From: Dipylidium caninum
Taxonomy: Eukaryota; Platyhelminthes; Cestoda; Cyclophyllidea; Dipylidiidae
Assembly: GCA_017562135.1 (NCBI GenBank)
Contig: QEYB01001208.1
Location: 930,001-994,000, forward strand
Direction of reading: 5' to 3'
Length of the DNA stretch: 64,000 nt
Under the pieces are notes generated by a model that was not told the origin of the DNA, ran no database searches, and saw nothing but the letters and a program-made list of their open reading frames with translations. Shown piece by piece: positions 37,800 through 50,900 of the stretch. How positions within the stretch are numbered: the stretch's first letter is position 1; each line of letters begins with the position of its first letter. The translations under genes and the position numbers were made by a program.

Positions 37800-39386
37800 A
37801 GTTACAAAGTTGTTTATAACAAATTTTAGCCCTTATGATTTGGCATTAGTGTAGGTAGGCATATGTTTGTTTTTAGTTGACTAATAGGCTTGTATTTTTG
37901 CGCTTAAATGTTGAGTTGTGTTACTTGGATGAGGAGACAGAATTAGCGCTGTTATAATTCTATCCAGGACGACGCGAGTTACTTTACTCATTCTGTAAAA
38001 TACCATCGATTATGATACGTCAAGCTTGAATTTCAAGTGTTTGGGAGCGGTAATCTGCTTCCTGGCAGAAGGCAGTTCGAGCTACAAAGGTATCGCTATA
38101 TTTTAGGCGCTGAAATCGTATAACATTAGTAAAGTAGATAGGAGACATTTTTAAGAGTAACGGGAACCGATGTTTGCTAGGAAATTTTTAGGGTTTTATT
38201 TTTTCGCTGTGGACAAAATGATGTTAAATCAAGCACATTCAAATAGGCATTTATTTTGTATCTGCCTCAACAACAATTGACAGCTTTACATATTCTTCAG
38301 GGTTAATGGAAAATTTAGCAGTACCGCACCTTAAACCAATTTATAATTCATTATACTTTTCGCGCGACTAGCGTCGTCTAAAATGAAAACGCGTTCCAAC
38401 GTGATAAAGTTTTATTTTCACCAAAAAAACCCAAAATACTTTATAATAACTGCTACCCCTTGCTGGTTTGTTTTACTAACCTAAGATAAACGCCTGTGTC
38501 CATACTGTGAGCTTCTCGTCGGCTTGTTGGTGCCGCGTTTCGTCCTCGTTTTGGTGTTACGGCGGTTTACTTGCAATTGCCACAGGCTGCAACATCGAAG
38601 GTGACACGTTTCCCCTTCAGAATTCTTCCACTTTTCAAATGCAGTGGAGTATACTCCCGCTTTTCCACATTTTTGTACTTCTACACGCATTGACTAAAGC
38701 TCACTAAATAATTTTACGTTTCGCACTCTTGATTGTAGCCTAGGTTTGAGATAAATTACGACCTAACTTTGTTTCTTCTCGTCAATGGTATGAAGTTCCT
38801 TTTTTCGACCAAATTTCCGGTGCAGACGATTCACTTCTCTAAGATCGCTTATCTGAGGCATCTGTAGATTTTCAGTCCTTTTATTCGGCTTAATCACTAC
38901 ATCAATTTGTCCTTTGGCTTATTCGCGGACTAGTTTCCTTGATTCAGTATTACGTGTGGTGCTACATTTTTCCTGAAAATAAGGGACTTATGATGATCTT
39001 TTATTTCATTTAAGTTTTTTATCCGAACTTATTGTTGTTTGAGGTTCCTACGACTTACGTTATTTACTGGTCGGGCCTTATTTTAGTCGGATAAGCTGGC
39101 CGACTTAAAGCGACCTAAAAGATGTTTTCTCGAAATGATTGACATAGGCCTATCATTGTCACGTTAATTGACTTCATATTATTACTTTAAAAATGCTAAT
39201 TTTTGCTGGAGACAGACGCCATTTACCAATTTGAGTGCAAATTGTAACTTAAACTAATTACTTTTTGGCCTTAAGATTAAACAAATAAAGGCTTGAAAAT
39301 GGATGTAACGTGTATCGATCGATACTACAATGTATAAACACTAATTGGTGTTTATTATTCCCTCTAGTTTTGGAAAGTGAATAACA
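37800..39386. other. Head-to-head spacer between the glutaredoxin and SNAP25 genes
   Basis: This 1.6-kb spacer between divergent genes probably contains both 5' regions. One stretch (minus 38571-38680) has an acceptor-like and a donor-like site around an open frame reading EYTPLHLKSGRILKGKRVTF; I do not recognise it and it is not counted as a gene. The rest is AT-rich with no visible repeats. Confidence 0.4.
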
Positions 39387-42300
39387 ATGGATGAACCGCC
39401 GGCCCAAATGTCTGAGCTTGACCAGATTAAGTTCAAAATGAACGCTGTTACGGATGAGGTGAGTTGTTTCTTGCGCTTTTTGGGAATTGGATATCTTATA
39501 AGGCTATTTTGATTGGGCAGAATGGTAACTGCCCCAGTTCTCTGGGGTATTTATCATCGAGCTGATTGGTTAATTTGTTTGTATAGTTCCTTGCCTCCCG
39601 GCCACTCATAAGCAAGTGCGCAAATCTCATTTTCGTTCCACAAGATCGGGGTCGGTTGCTATTGTTAAACCGTTAGAGCATTTAGTAAAATGGATTATTC
39701 CTACTTTTGAATACATTGACGCGCATCAGAAATTCTGTCGTTAATCTACTCTTGTATATATTACTTCAAAGAAAGTTTTTGTTAAATCGCAATTTTGCCG
39801 CTGAAAATGGTTGGCAGTCGAGGCAAAAAGGATTCGACAAGTACTCATCTTGTTCCTTGTGGCCCTGATGAGATTCGGATGGAAGATGGAACCGTGAGGC
39901 TCATGACAGAGACAGAATTACTTAACCGGAGGATTGATGATGCCACCGAAGAGGTTTGCTTCACCGACATATATTTTTTTGCATATAAATTTTGAGTTTA
40001 AGTCAAGAGAAAATATCGTATTGGTCTTTTGCTAAGTTTGTTTTTAGATTGGAAACTATGAAAAGGGCCTTTTTTGTTAGTCTTTATTTGGTTGCGACCG
40101 AGATAGATGCATTTTAGCGTGCGCTCGTAATTCGTATTTATATATTTTAAGGGTATTCTTCTTGCCTAGTTTGCAAAATTTTGACGTGTCCGTATCCCTT
40201 TTTGTTCCATTTTCACTCGAAATCAGGTTGAAACAAAACGCAACTTACATCTCCTTTTCTAGGAGATTAAATTGAATCGTAGCACAGCTTAAGTTTCGAG
40301 AAACATAAATAAGGTATTCGGCGGTTGATCCACTATGAGAGGAATGTTCGATGATGTTTCCGACAATTTCGTTCTGACACTGAGTATTGCCAATGAGGCT
40401 CCACGAAGATTACAGGCCCATTTTGATAGCGAGGAGGAATTAAGGCCTACTTTTGAATCCGATCCACACACCACCGTGAAATTGGGTCAAATCTAGGCAC
40501 TCGTCACACAGCTACGACTGGCCGTGTTGAAGCATTGCCTACAATAAATGATAAAGAACACAAGTTAGGCTCCTATGTGAGGGCCGTAAAACTGACGCAA
40601 GAGCAGGTGATGGGCCGACCGCGAGCACAAATGCGTGTCTGTGTGTTGCTTTCTTCGCGCAAGTCACGATTGTCGACGTCTGTACACTAAATTGTCAATT
40701 GCGAAGAAAAGTGGGTTTTGTATGATAATGGCGAACGATCAGGGAGACTGGGCAGATAAGGAGACAGCTCGAGGACACACACGTAAGGCGAGATTCGTCA
40801 TGGAAAAACAAAAATTATGGTTAGCGTATGGTGGAATGCCCGAGGGGTGATCTTCCATTATGCCTTCGGACAACGGGACGAAAGCATAACGGCGGCGGAG
40901 TCCCATTGTTGTGCGTGAAATTGATGTCCTGCAGGTGAAGAAATTTGTGAAGAGAAAACAATCAGCATAGCTCAGTCAGCAAGGCGCAATGTTACCGCAC
41001 GATGAAGACGCACGACGACCACAGAGAGATCAAAAAAACTACCAAATAAGATTTTCTTTCCCGCGTGCTCCATATTGGGCCGAAATTTCACCGGACCGAT
41101 TATTTTCTTTTTCGTAATTAAGAGTTATTTTTAAGAGAAAAGCTACCATAACCACAGTGACATCATCGTTTGTAAACTAAAAAATTGAGTATTTTTTTTT
41201 CGAAAAGACGCGTATGGCTGGGTCAATCGTTGGGTGAGAGTTGTAGATGCCAAGGGAAATTATTTCGACTGAATATAATAAATATTCTGGAATATTGCGA
41301 TTTTCGTTATTTATACTCAACGCTACTTTAATTTTATAACATTTTGTGATAAGCCTCTTCGTTTAACACGAATTGCTTTCTCCTTGCCTTACTTTTTTTT
41401 TTAAAACGGTTGAATAAGTGAAATAAATCTTATTCTCTGGGTTTCAGTTTCATTAAGTTATGTTTGACTTGCCAAGAGCAGATTCTGCACTGATACATTG
41501 CGATCTACTACGTTGATCCGCGACCGGCTTCCAAATGACAATTGATATCCGATTCTTACCTTTATACTAATAGTTTGTGAAGTAACGGTAATTTTTGGTT
41601 CGTAAAAATTACATGAACGACGTTAGGAAGACTGTTCTTTGGCATAACAACAATCCTATTGCCTTCGAATAGCTTAGGTGTTTGTTTCTTGAAGGAAGTT
41701 TGTGCATTTTGTTATTAGAACTACAAAACTAGGGAAATTTAACTGTTACCTGAGTCATTTCCGCTAATTTTCCGCGTTGTTATTTGTAGTTATTTTTTCC
41801 CGAAAATGTCTAATACGCACTTGATATCTGCCTTTCATTAATTCCAGTGGAGTTACTTTATATGGCCCCCAAAATTTTCGAATAAGTTTTGTGATGCAAT
41901 ATTTCTTTCCACATTTAAGACTTATATGGACGTCCGATTCTTATTTCTATAGTTAAACAGGACTGCTTTGTTTTTTTGAATCTTTTGTTTTTAACGGAAG
42001 ATTAGGAGACATAAAACTTGAATGCCTCACATGAGGATGTGGGGTGATACCCTTTGTTGTATACAATTTATTGCCTACATGCATCTGCTTCGTCTCCTTC
42101 GTAGACCCAAAACTTGATGTGTTCTTGGCCAATTGATCAGTGTTGGGGACGTGTCGCAAGCTTGGAGATGTTTCTTATCTTAAATTTAGATGGAATTTGA
42201 TAAAGACACGTAAAACTACACATTTGATTTATCTTAAGTGACCTTTTTTTGGTTCCCTTTTTCTTATATAACCATCCCATGGCGGCCATCTAATATCCCA

Positions 42301-45300
42301 CATCATGCGTAGTTTTGTGGATTGATTTGGACCTATTCATATTTGATGCTTTGAGGCTAGAGTTTATTTGCATTGTGTTTTGTCATCCCTCGTTGCATGT
42401 TCTTGCTTGACTGAAAAAATTAAATAAGAAAGCGAAATCTGGTGCTTTTCGATTTCCTCGAGAACTTTTTTGTATAAATATAAGGTCTATTGGAAAATGT
42501 TTTATTTTGTCTACGAAAAATGGCGATTGGTGTGGTGTGATGCCATACGTTTTTGGTTCTTTAATGTCAGAGATTTTTATATCCTGTTATATGGATTTAT
42601 TTAAGTTTACAGACCATCTAATGAGTATCCAAATGCGTCAATAAGTTATTGAGAACATCAGTAATAATCAGTTTTTATCCATCGTAGTCAGCATCTCATC
42701 TGGCAGAGCTTTACTTGTTATGAATTATTTTACTCTTGTTACTGTTTAAGTGGGATTAACTTTGACACGATACAGTATCAGATACCGTAAAATATAGATG
42801 GAGTCCTTTTAGGATTTTTAATCAAACAATGTATTTGTGTCACCTTATTTCCTTCTTTTTTTGTAACGTTTCTGTCTCCAGATCCCCTGTAGGTATCCCA
42901 TCAAATTATAGTTCCTTTGTTTAGTTTGTCTCTCAGTATCACAAAATTACCATTTGTGGCTCGATAGAGAATCGTCCGAACTCGAATAATGTCAAAAAGT
43001 TAACTGCTATAGAATACGCAACAGAATTGCCAAAACTTCCAGTTATGATCCTCTAGGGCAGATGCTTCGATAATGTTAATCTTTTAAATTATTGAAGCAT
43101 TCGTCTATCACAATGATCATAAATACTTCCTTAGCGGTGATCCCTTATGTGTGCTTTAATCCGTAATGTACAAATGCTAATGGATTATTCTTTTGCGTCC
43201 ATCCCAAAATCTGATATTTAAGTATATTTCGTTAGCATGGACGATAACTTTATTTGTAGTCATTCAAAGTAATTTATTTGCTCAAATGTATACTAATGAA
43301 CGTTGGCATATATATCTCAAATAAAAATTGTTCTGAACGTGTAATGCCTAATTAATCGGACCTTTCATTATTTGCAGTGGCGTTTTCGCCTGATTTTAGG
43401 CTCTTTTCTCTGCTACGGTCATTGTTAACGGCTGTTTGTATTCGTCAGCTTCATTCCAATTCGTAAACCTATTTGACGAATAATCTGTTTCTTAAAGTTA
43501 TTAGAGCTTGTCATTCACTTGGAAATTGAGTGAATTTGTTTTCACAAGGGGTTGTCTTACGAGTGTCTCTCAGTACTGGGTCATTCTAGACATTTACCGA
43601 GTATCCATACTAGGAAAATATACGTTAGATTCGTGATATATACAAACATCATTTAACGAACGTGGCAGGTGTCTTTAACCTGATGTCATTTCCCTTGATA
43701 GTTACATTTTAAAATGTATTCAATTGATATTCCCGTATCGATGGGATGAATCCTGTTTATCCATTTGTCAAACTTCCCAAGCGGTGTTAGGCCAAATTAT
43801 TTTAAAATATATCGAATGCCGGATCTCTTAAAATTTGGTTCTGTTCATAAAAACATCGTGGAAGAGTGGCTGACGTCTTGGAAACTAAGAATTTTTTAAT
43901 ACTATGTGAATTTTTGTGAATTTGTTGATATTATTTCTCTAGACTGCTTTTTCTACATTTTTATAGTCTCACTGCTGTTAATAACGATGTTGGGAACGTA
44001 TCTTACTGCAAAATTTTGCCTATATATTTTCCGAATAATATTTTTAAAATAGTGTGCTTTCCGGAACTTTGCCTTGGGAGCAATGGCACTAATGTCATAC
44101 TTCATTTTGACATGGGTTCCGCGCTTTGAATATTCAACCAGTCTTGCCTCTATTGTGAGGTCTATCAAGGGAATCGAGTGTTGAACCAGTGCAGTTGGTC
44201 ATAAATTGAAGGGTAATACAAAAACTCGTTAGACCTACTTGTGCCCATTGATACCCATAAATAATTCGGCTTAATACTTTTCTTCAATTTTCTTCACTCA
44301 AGCTTTTTCGGTTTCGCTGTTCTCCTTTTTGCACAACACTTTTTGCTATTTTGACTTACTGAAGTAATACCGCTTTAACTCGAATCTTGGTAATGTGCAT
44401 GTTCGTGGATGCGATGCTCCTAATTCGATTTCCTGAAACCTTATTACCGGCGTGCTTAAACCAGATGTAGTTAGATGGATAATTTCCCTGTTTATTACTC
44501 CTTTTGACAGCTTTTAATAAAACGACTTGAGGTTTTTCATAATGATTTGTTTTTGGGCATTTTAGTAACCTGGGCCTGAGTTTTACTTTTTAACTACCAT
44601 AACATGATTTTTATGTGAGATACATGAATACTCGCTTTTCTTATCTGAATAATATACAAACAGTTTAAGACAGCCGCCTGCTCTTCTAAGTAAGTAATGT
44701 GAGTGGGATTTCTCATTCACAGTATCCATATTACCATGGAAATCGCTCTCCTCCCTGTCCTAACTTTTAAACGTGATGTTCTTGCTAATGGAAAAGTTCG
44801 TTTGGCGATGAGGCGCTTCTAAGAGTGTTACCACTTTTGTCTATTTTAGTCGCTTGATGCCACACGACGGATGATGGCAATGTGCGAGGAGGTGAGCAGC
44901 TGTATTTGAATCACTTTATTATTTTGGTTTTTTTTGAGTCAACTCGTGGTTATTTCTGCTCTCATTTCCATTTCCATGTCTAAAAATTGGTTTCAAAATC
45001 AGAAATCCCGGCCTCTTTTCCTCCTCACCTGTTTTTCTTTAATTCCTAAGAACGAATTATTTGATTTTATTAGTTGAAATAAAATTTGTATTACATGTAT
45101 TAAATTCCTCAGAAACTAGACGCATATTTTATTTAAATTTAGCCTCGTGAGCCCTATTGTTAATCGAGTCTCAAACGAAACTATTTATCCCATTCAATTA
45201 CTCAATATGGAAAGCTGACTTACCTACATTTGAATATGCTGCTTTTCTGAGTGCTATATTCGAATGTTTTTTTTAAAAATCTTCAAAGTCATGATTCCCT

Positions 45301-47992
45301 GATAAGTCTACTTTACTTCAACTGGAGCGCTTGAAATTTTTTGCCTTACCGAATGTTTTTCATTTAGCATGTCAGGCGCGATATCAGGTGGGGGGTGGGG
45401 GAGGATACGTCTGGCTATGGGAAGAGAGTTAAGATTAGGAAGCCCATTTTGAGGCTAGAATAACAACTTTCTCGTGCTAATTAGTGTGTTACCTTCTACC
45501 ACCTTTTCTTCTTTCAATACTTTGCTCGTGTTTAGTTGACATATCACAGATGCGGTATGAGATAATCTCTTGATAGCGCATCTACTTCGGGATACTGCCC
45601 CTTGGCAACGATAAGCTGCACTATATACCTTTTTCCATAGTCGATTATGCAGAACCCATGCATCGAAAAGAACGCCTAATAAAACGACTCAAAGTTCAAT
45701 CGCATTTTAAAACACAACATTGTAAAAATCTTATTTTGTTCTTCGGAGCAAATAGTAATTAATAAAGTTGTCTTTCAGCATTGCACATAAGAATGATATC
45801 CGTGGCGGTTTGATGCGGTGCATTATTGATAAATTTTTTGATCCTTGAAATAACGGTTTTTCCAACAATACGTTTTGTCTTAGGCTAAAGAGGCCGGCAT
45901 TTCGACATTAGTCATGTTAGATGATCAGGGTGGTAAGCCTTTTTATCTATCGTTGTAAGAAGTGTTGTTGGTATTCCTTTCTAAAATAATCTCTACTTCG
46001 GAGAAATAAACCTAATACCGTTGCCCTCCCTTTAGTCTTTGTGGTCTCGGCCTTATATGTTGTCTCGTCTTTATATTTGACAATACTGAAGTGATTTTAT
46101 CTTTTTCGATGAAATGCCTCAGAACAATTGGACCGCATTAATGAGGGCATGGATCAGATTAACGAAGATATGAAGGATGCAGAAAAGAATCTGGACGATC
46201 TAAACAAGTGTTGTGGTCTTTGTGTGCTACCTTGGAACAAGTAGGCACTATTCGATCACTTCGATCTTATACGCATTATCCGATTTGCAATATTGTTCAT
46301 ATTTAAAATAACTCATTGTCGTGAGTTGTGGTTATGGTTTATGATAAATTCTTTTGTCTTCGGTAGCAACAAATTCATGTTATTACCTTACATAAACTTC
46401 TGCGAACTAGTGTTTTGATGGTCATTGGAATTGGGACGACCCAAAAACGACCACATTAAATTTATCGTTAAGAACTCCACGAAGTAAAATTTTTAAATTT
46501 ATAGAGAATTGCAATTTACTTATGGTAATAGGAACATCAGATACCTTTCAGATTCTGTCTAAGTGAAAATGCAGATTGGAACTTGAATATTGTAATGTTA
46601 CCCTCGCGGCTAGTTTCTCCACTGTCGAAAATTTCTCCTTGGGATACTAAAATATAATGGGTTTCGATGTCTAACGTCTTTTTTAGACGCAAAGGCAAGG
46701 GCGACTTCGCGAAACAGTTGAAGGATGAAGACGGATTTGGTGGTGGCGATGGGCCAAGAATTATCGTCGATCAGAACGGGATGGGTCCTACGGGCGGATA
46801 CATAACACGGTCAGCTATCACTTAATATTCGTGCAGTTTAAGGTGCTGGATCGTTTTTTTAAATTCCCTGATTTACAAATGCAAGAAAGGTGGAATCAAG
46901 TTGTGCTACTGATCTTGAACGAGAATTACTTGTGGGCTAAATTTAGTTATTTCAAAATCAATGTTTTTTTAATGTTGTTAAATATTAATTTCATTTCGCT
47001 TCCTTTCATGATAAGGCCTTAGGCTACCTGTCTGTGGCAATAAAGTAGGTTTGTGAACTGAGGGTCGCAATGTTGACCAACATTCGGTTTCTTTTATTTT
47101 AATTCTCTAAATTCACCACTGACTTTCAGTCGAAGCGGTGTAGTGACCTTAGCTTCACTCCGGTAAATGTTAATAGCGCAATCCTTTAAACAGGTGAAAG
47201 TGTGTATTATTGTCTCTGTTGAGCATTTGTCTGCATTTGATCTTCCTACTGGCCTGGAAAGTATTTGGGGGAAATTTTAGTAAAGTGTAATACCAGCCAT
47301 TTGTGGTGGCCATTTAGATTAATACCTCTTAATTAGCGTGGCCGGTTGTTCAGCATAATTTTTCTAGGTTTATTTTCGGTTTAAGAAAACAGATGGCTTT
47401 ATAGATCGAAAGTGCCAATGCTTATGCGAGGTATCTCTCTTTGGTATAAGTGTGTTTAGTGTTTACAACAGTTGATACTAAATTTACTAACGGTGTATGC
47501 GTGCCAGGATCACGAAAGACGCGCGAGAAGATGAGATGGATCAAAATATGCAGGAGGTGGCGGGAATGATTGGCAATTTGCGTAACATGGCCATAGATAT
47601 GGGCAGCGAAATTACGCAACAAAACACCCAGGTGGAACGCATTCACTTGAAGGTAGGTCGATCTCATGAGCTTGATGTAAATTTATTTTTGGCATTAATG
47701 CAGTTTGTCTTGATGTTGCTCGTTCCCTCATCTTGATTTGACCTTTATCTAAGAGAAAGGAAGGGTGGTGTTTTTGTAGATTACTGGGTGCGGTACTTAC
47801 CGTTTTTTTTTAATTTTACTTAAAAAGATTGGTTTGTACAAATTAGGATTTGGAAAACACTAGACACATTAAAGTAGGTGGAACGCCTCCTTATTGCATA
47901 CCTTATTTGCATGCGCGAACTTTTTTTAGGCGAAGGCGAATGCTGATCGCATAAAGAAAGCCAATGAGCAGGCGAGCAAATTGCTCAAGTGA
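39387..47992 (+). CDS. SNAP25: SNAP-25, Qb/Qc-SNARE, isoform from first exon 1a
   Basis: SNAP-25 contributes two helices to the neuronal SNARE complex that drives synaptic vesicle fusion at the plasma membrane. Exons: 39387-39458 (1a), 44850-44891, 45884-45932, 46123-46240, 46687-46809, 47508-47652, 47930-47992. Phases close to 203 aa; mammalian SNAP-25 is 206. The Qb helix spans about residues 7-80 ([30 protein letters not shown] with the zero-layer Gln). A membrane-anchor loop with CCGLC follows (three palmitoylation candidates; vertebrates have four). A basic KRKGKG linker comes next. The Qc helix spans about 138-203 ([33 protein letters not shown] with its Gln). Exon borders match the vertebrate gene at the first two junctions. 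All donors are GT. Intron 1 (5.4 kb) contains an alternative first exon and mariner copy B. Confidence 0.95.
39807..39953 (+). CDS. SNAP25: SNAP25 alternative first coding exon 1b
   Basis: This is a separate ATG-started exon of 49 codons, 348 nt downstream of exon 1a, ending in a phase-0 GT donor (GAG then GTTTGC). It can replace exon 1a in front of exon 44850-44891. Its last 17 residues ([17 protein letters not shown]) align with the Qb-helix start encoded by exon 1a ([17 protein letters not shown]). Its first 32 residues are an extra polar N-terminal extension containing one Cys. The resulting isoform would be 228 aa. No acceptor in the right phase precedes it, so it needs its own promoter. 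An inverted CCAAT (ATTGG, 39565-39569) lies upstream. Confidence 0.7.
40047..41152 (+). mobile_element. Decayed mariner-family transposon, copy B, in SNAP25 intron 1
   Basis: This 1106-bp element is inverted relative to copy A (29292-30347) and shares both ends with it: GATTGGAAACTATGAAAAGG at the left (GGTTGGAAAC in A), and the complement of GTTATGGTAGCTTTTCTC at the right. TA precedes the left end; the right flank reads CA, a decayed duplication. Broken frames give [16 protein letters not shown] and [15 protein letters not shown], plus a middle segment ([15 protein letters not shown]) that is missing from copy A. Copy A in turn keeps a helix-turn-helix stretch that is altered here. It begins 93 bp after the exon 1b splice donor. 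Confidence 0.9.
41153..44849 (+). other. SNAP25: Remainder of SNAP25 intron 1
   Basis: AT-rich, T-skewed intronic sequence with no open frame resembling a SNARE exon and no second mariner fragment. The T bias on the sense strand matches the other introns of this window. Nothing else is recognisable. Confidence 0.6.
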
Positions 47993-50900
47993 GGGTAACA
48001 CTGACTCCTCAACCACCACCGAGTATTCTTCCTGATCTACAAAACAGATATTCCACTCATTCCACATGCAACCGCTATCTTCCGCCCGTCAACAAGGTCA
48101 ACAACATCACCTCACGCGGATGCTACCTAGATGAAATATACCATGTGCACTAACGGCGCTATTAATAGCAAAATGTTATTGTTATGTGGGCGTGCGCGTT
48201 CACATATACCCCATTTTTTGAGTTCTTTGCATCTACCCAGTTGTCAGTCTCTCCATTTAACAGAGCTATGCATTCCTCTCCCCACTGCATGTGTGCGTGT
48301 CCGGGTGTCTGTACTGGCTATTTACTGATCACTACTAGGTTCCTGAGTAATTTTTGTGTGGTTGCAAAAACTACTTATTTACATTACAACTATCTTAACG
48401 CTTAATTTTTTTAGTGAGGCGTGGGTGGGTACCTGTGGTAAAATCTCAATTTAGTTGGATTCCCGCGCACATGTCCCTAAGTTTTTTTCTAAAATCGAGA
48501 TCGATTTGTTTCGTTGTCGGCTGGTTCCCGGATGTCAGATGCGGTAAAGTTCAGGTTGAAAGACTTTTGTTGTTAACTCCATGTGCTCATTATGCTCACC
48601 TAGTAGGTAATCTAGATGGTTAGTTTTCCTCATTTCCCTCCTTAACATTATTAATTAACCAGAGGACGGTATGCTCTGTTAGAAATACATATGAATTACC
48701 TATTCCAAATCATCAAGGTTGTGTCGACAGGTGTCCGTATTTCCTTCTATCTTTTGGCAAGTACGCGAATGGTGTTCGACGAACCCTTTGTGGGCCTGTT
48801 CACCCATGTCAGAACGCGGAAATGGGGACATCAAGGAATTTAGAGTGATATTGGCGATTATATGATTCTCGCGCTGTTGTATTTACCCAAACTTATGCTT
48901 AAGGTCCTACATTTTTCCCGCGTGCACTTCACGGTAATAAGGGTGGAAACTGTCTCTGAAGTCTGATCTATCGCAATGCTGTCAAACGATCACTCATTTG
49001 CGGCGACGTGCCGGTGCTTCCGCTTCCGGCGCTGCGGCACGCCAAAACGGTCCCGGAGGTGGGAGTTTGGTCCAGGAATGGAATGAGACGTTTTCTGCAA
49101 AGAAATGTCGCATAAACGAAACCTAGCACGGAGGACACGATCGTATTTCCACGGCGCATGGTGCATTTGCGCAATTCGCATAATCACCAGGTTCATTTCT
49201 GGCTAAGCCAGCGAGAGAACGGTGCTGGCCAATCAAAGCTGGCTATTGCGGAGTGGATTTAGCAACGGTTTCAAGCAGACGCAGTTAGTATTTTTGGAAG
49301 CTTGGGTTGCATATTCTCGGAGTGATTAACGCGAGGAATCAGAGCCATGGCGGTGGTCTGAATTCCTCGTCATGAAAAGCTTAGAAGCGTCTCTGCTTGT
49401 TCTTCAGTAAGCAGTGATTTCTGGTGGCTCAAGTTCCACCCTTTGAAAATGGCGCAGACTACTTGGGTCAATAGGAGTAGACACTTTAACCCTGCAACAT
49501 TTCATGCACCTTGGTCTGGCGTTCAACAGTGACCTAAGGAATCAGTAGGGAGTATGGAATTTGGTTGAATGGCCAGAGAGAATGTATCGGGTTTAAAGAG
49601 CCAAATAAGCATCGAATGGAGTGAAATTAAGTAATGGGCAGATCCCCTATCTCAAGCGGGATTTACGCAACACATTTTTGGGGAATTTGCCTAAAATATG
49701 CCTGTGTTAATGTAATTTTGATGGCCCTTAGAAATAATTGTGACGTTGTCAAGTAGCGGTAGTTATATTATAGGAGGTTTTTGTGCTCTTACTAAAAGCA
49801 GTCATAAAATGTTAATCGCACGAAAGTGGCGAGGTGGATATTTGCCATGGACAAATTATTTAGGAGCAGAAAAGTAGGCTATTTTGAAGTCTGCTGAAGA
49901 ATGGGTTGAGAATCGTTTGCAGGCTCTGTAGTCCCAATGTGTTGGACTGAATAGCAGGAATGTTATTCACAAGAAACACACTCAACCGAAATTAATTGGA
50001 ACTAGCTTGCAGATATTGAGAACATTAAAACCCAGTCGGGTATCGGGACTGGAGGAAGTACCTGAAGTCCCCAATTCTATTATGAGATTGGATTGGAGAA
50101 GGTACTTGAGGTGATGCCTTGTGCGTCTCTGGGGAGCAAACCCAAGTGGGGAAGACATTCAACGTTTCGACTTCTGTGACGCAGTAGCTGAGGTCCTCTG
50201 CTCTCATTACAGTCGTATAGCGGTTGAATAATCAACGTTTATGGGTTGTCTACCAAATGGAGCGCACAAATGAACTGCCATGTCCCTCGGGTGCCATCTT
50301 CGTGCCGAGATCTTCTTGATAGAGTACCTTTTTCTAGGAGCCAAAACAAAACCCCAAAAGAAAGGAGTCCTAATACGTTGATACAGCCCTATGGTCTCCC
50401 TAACGGTAGCCGTTAGATGCCTATTTAAATGCATATCGCCTCAGAATGATTCCACTTACCACAGTGCGATATTTCATTTTTGCTTAAGTTAAACAATGTT
50501 CAGATCTGTGTTTAAAGACAATTGTTAAAATAAGATCCTTAAAAAAGGAAACTTAATTCCTATTTTGGTGGACGCGTTTGTGATGTTGAAATGACTCATT
50601 TTACTCAATCTTCCCTACAAGGGAAATGCAGTCAGCTCCAACTTATGTCGTACTTGTCATAGTTCGGGCGGAAAATGAGTAGTCCCTTTAACAGTTTTTA
50701 TAAGGTGATCCTGGCTCGCAAAATACCACGCTACTGACAGGTCTTTATGCAAGTGACGGGAGGAGGGCCGGGAATAAATGGGAATGGGAAATTTTACTAA
50801 ATAATGACAACCAGTTAGATGTGACAACTTTGGTCTTAGGGGTTGGAAGCCGCCAATAGGTTATCTAAGTTAGCGGACCACATAGTGGCATCAGAAAAAG

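Noticed and set aside
38481..38690. Minus-strand open frames between the glutaredoxin and SNAP25 genes, one reading EYTPLHLKSGRILKGKRVTF
   Set aside because: Plausible acceptor and donor surround it, but no partner exon or known family was found and a second frame is also open. Not enough to call a gene.
50025..50434. Possible retroelement fragment on the minus strand (RRWHPRDMAVHLCAPFG)
   Set aside because: No reverse transcriptase or integrase motif can be followed, and no flanking repeats are visible.
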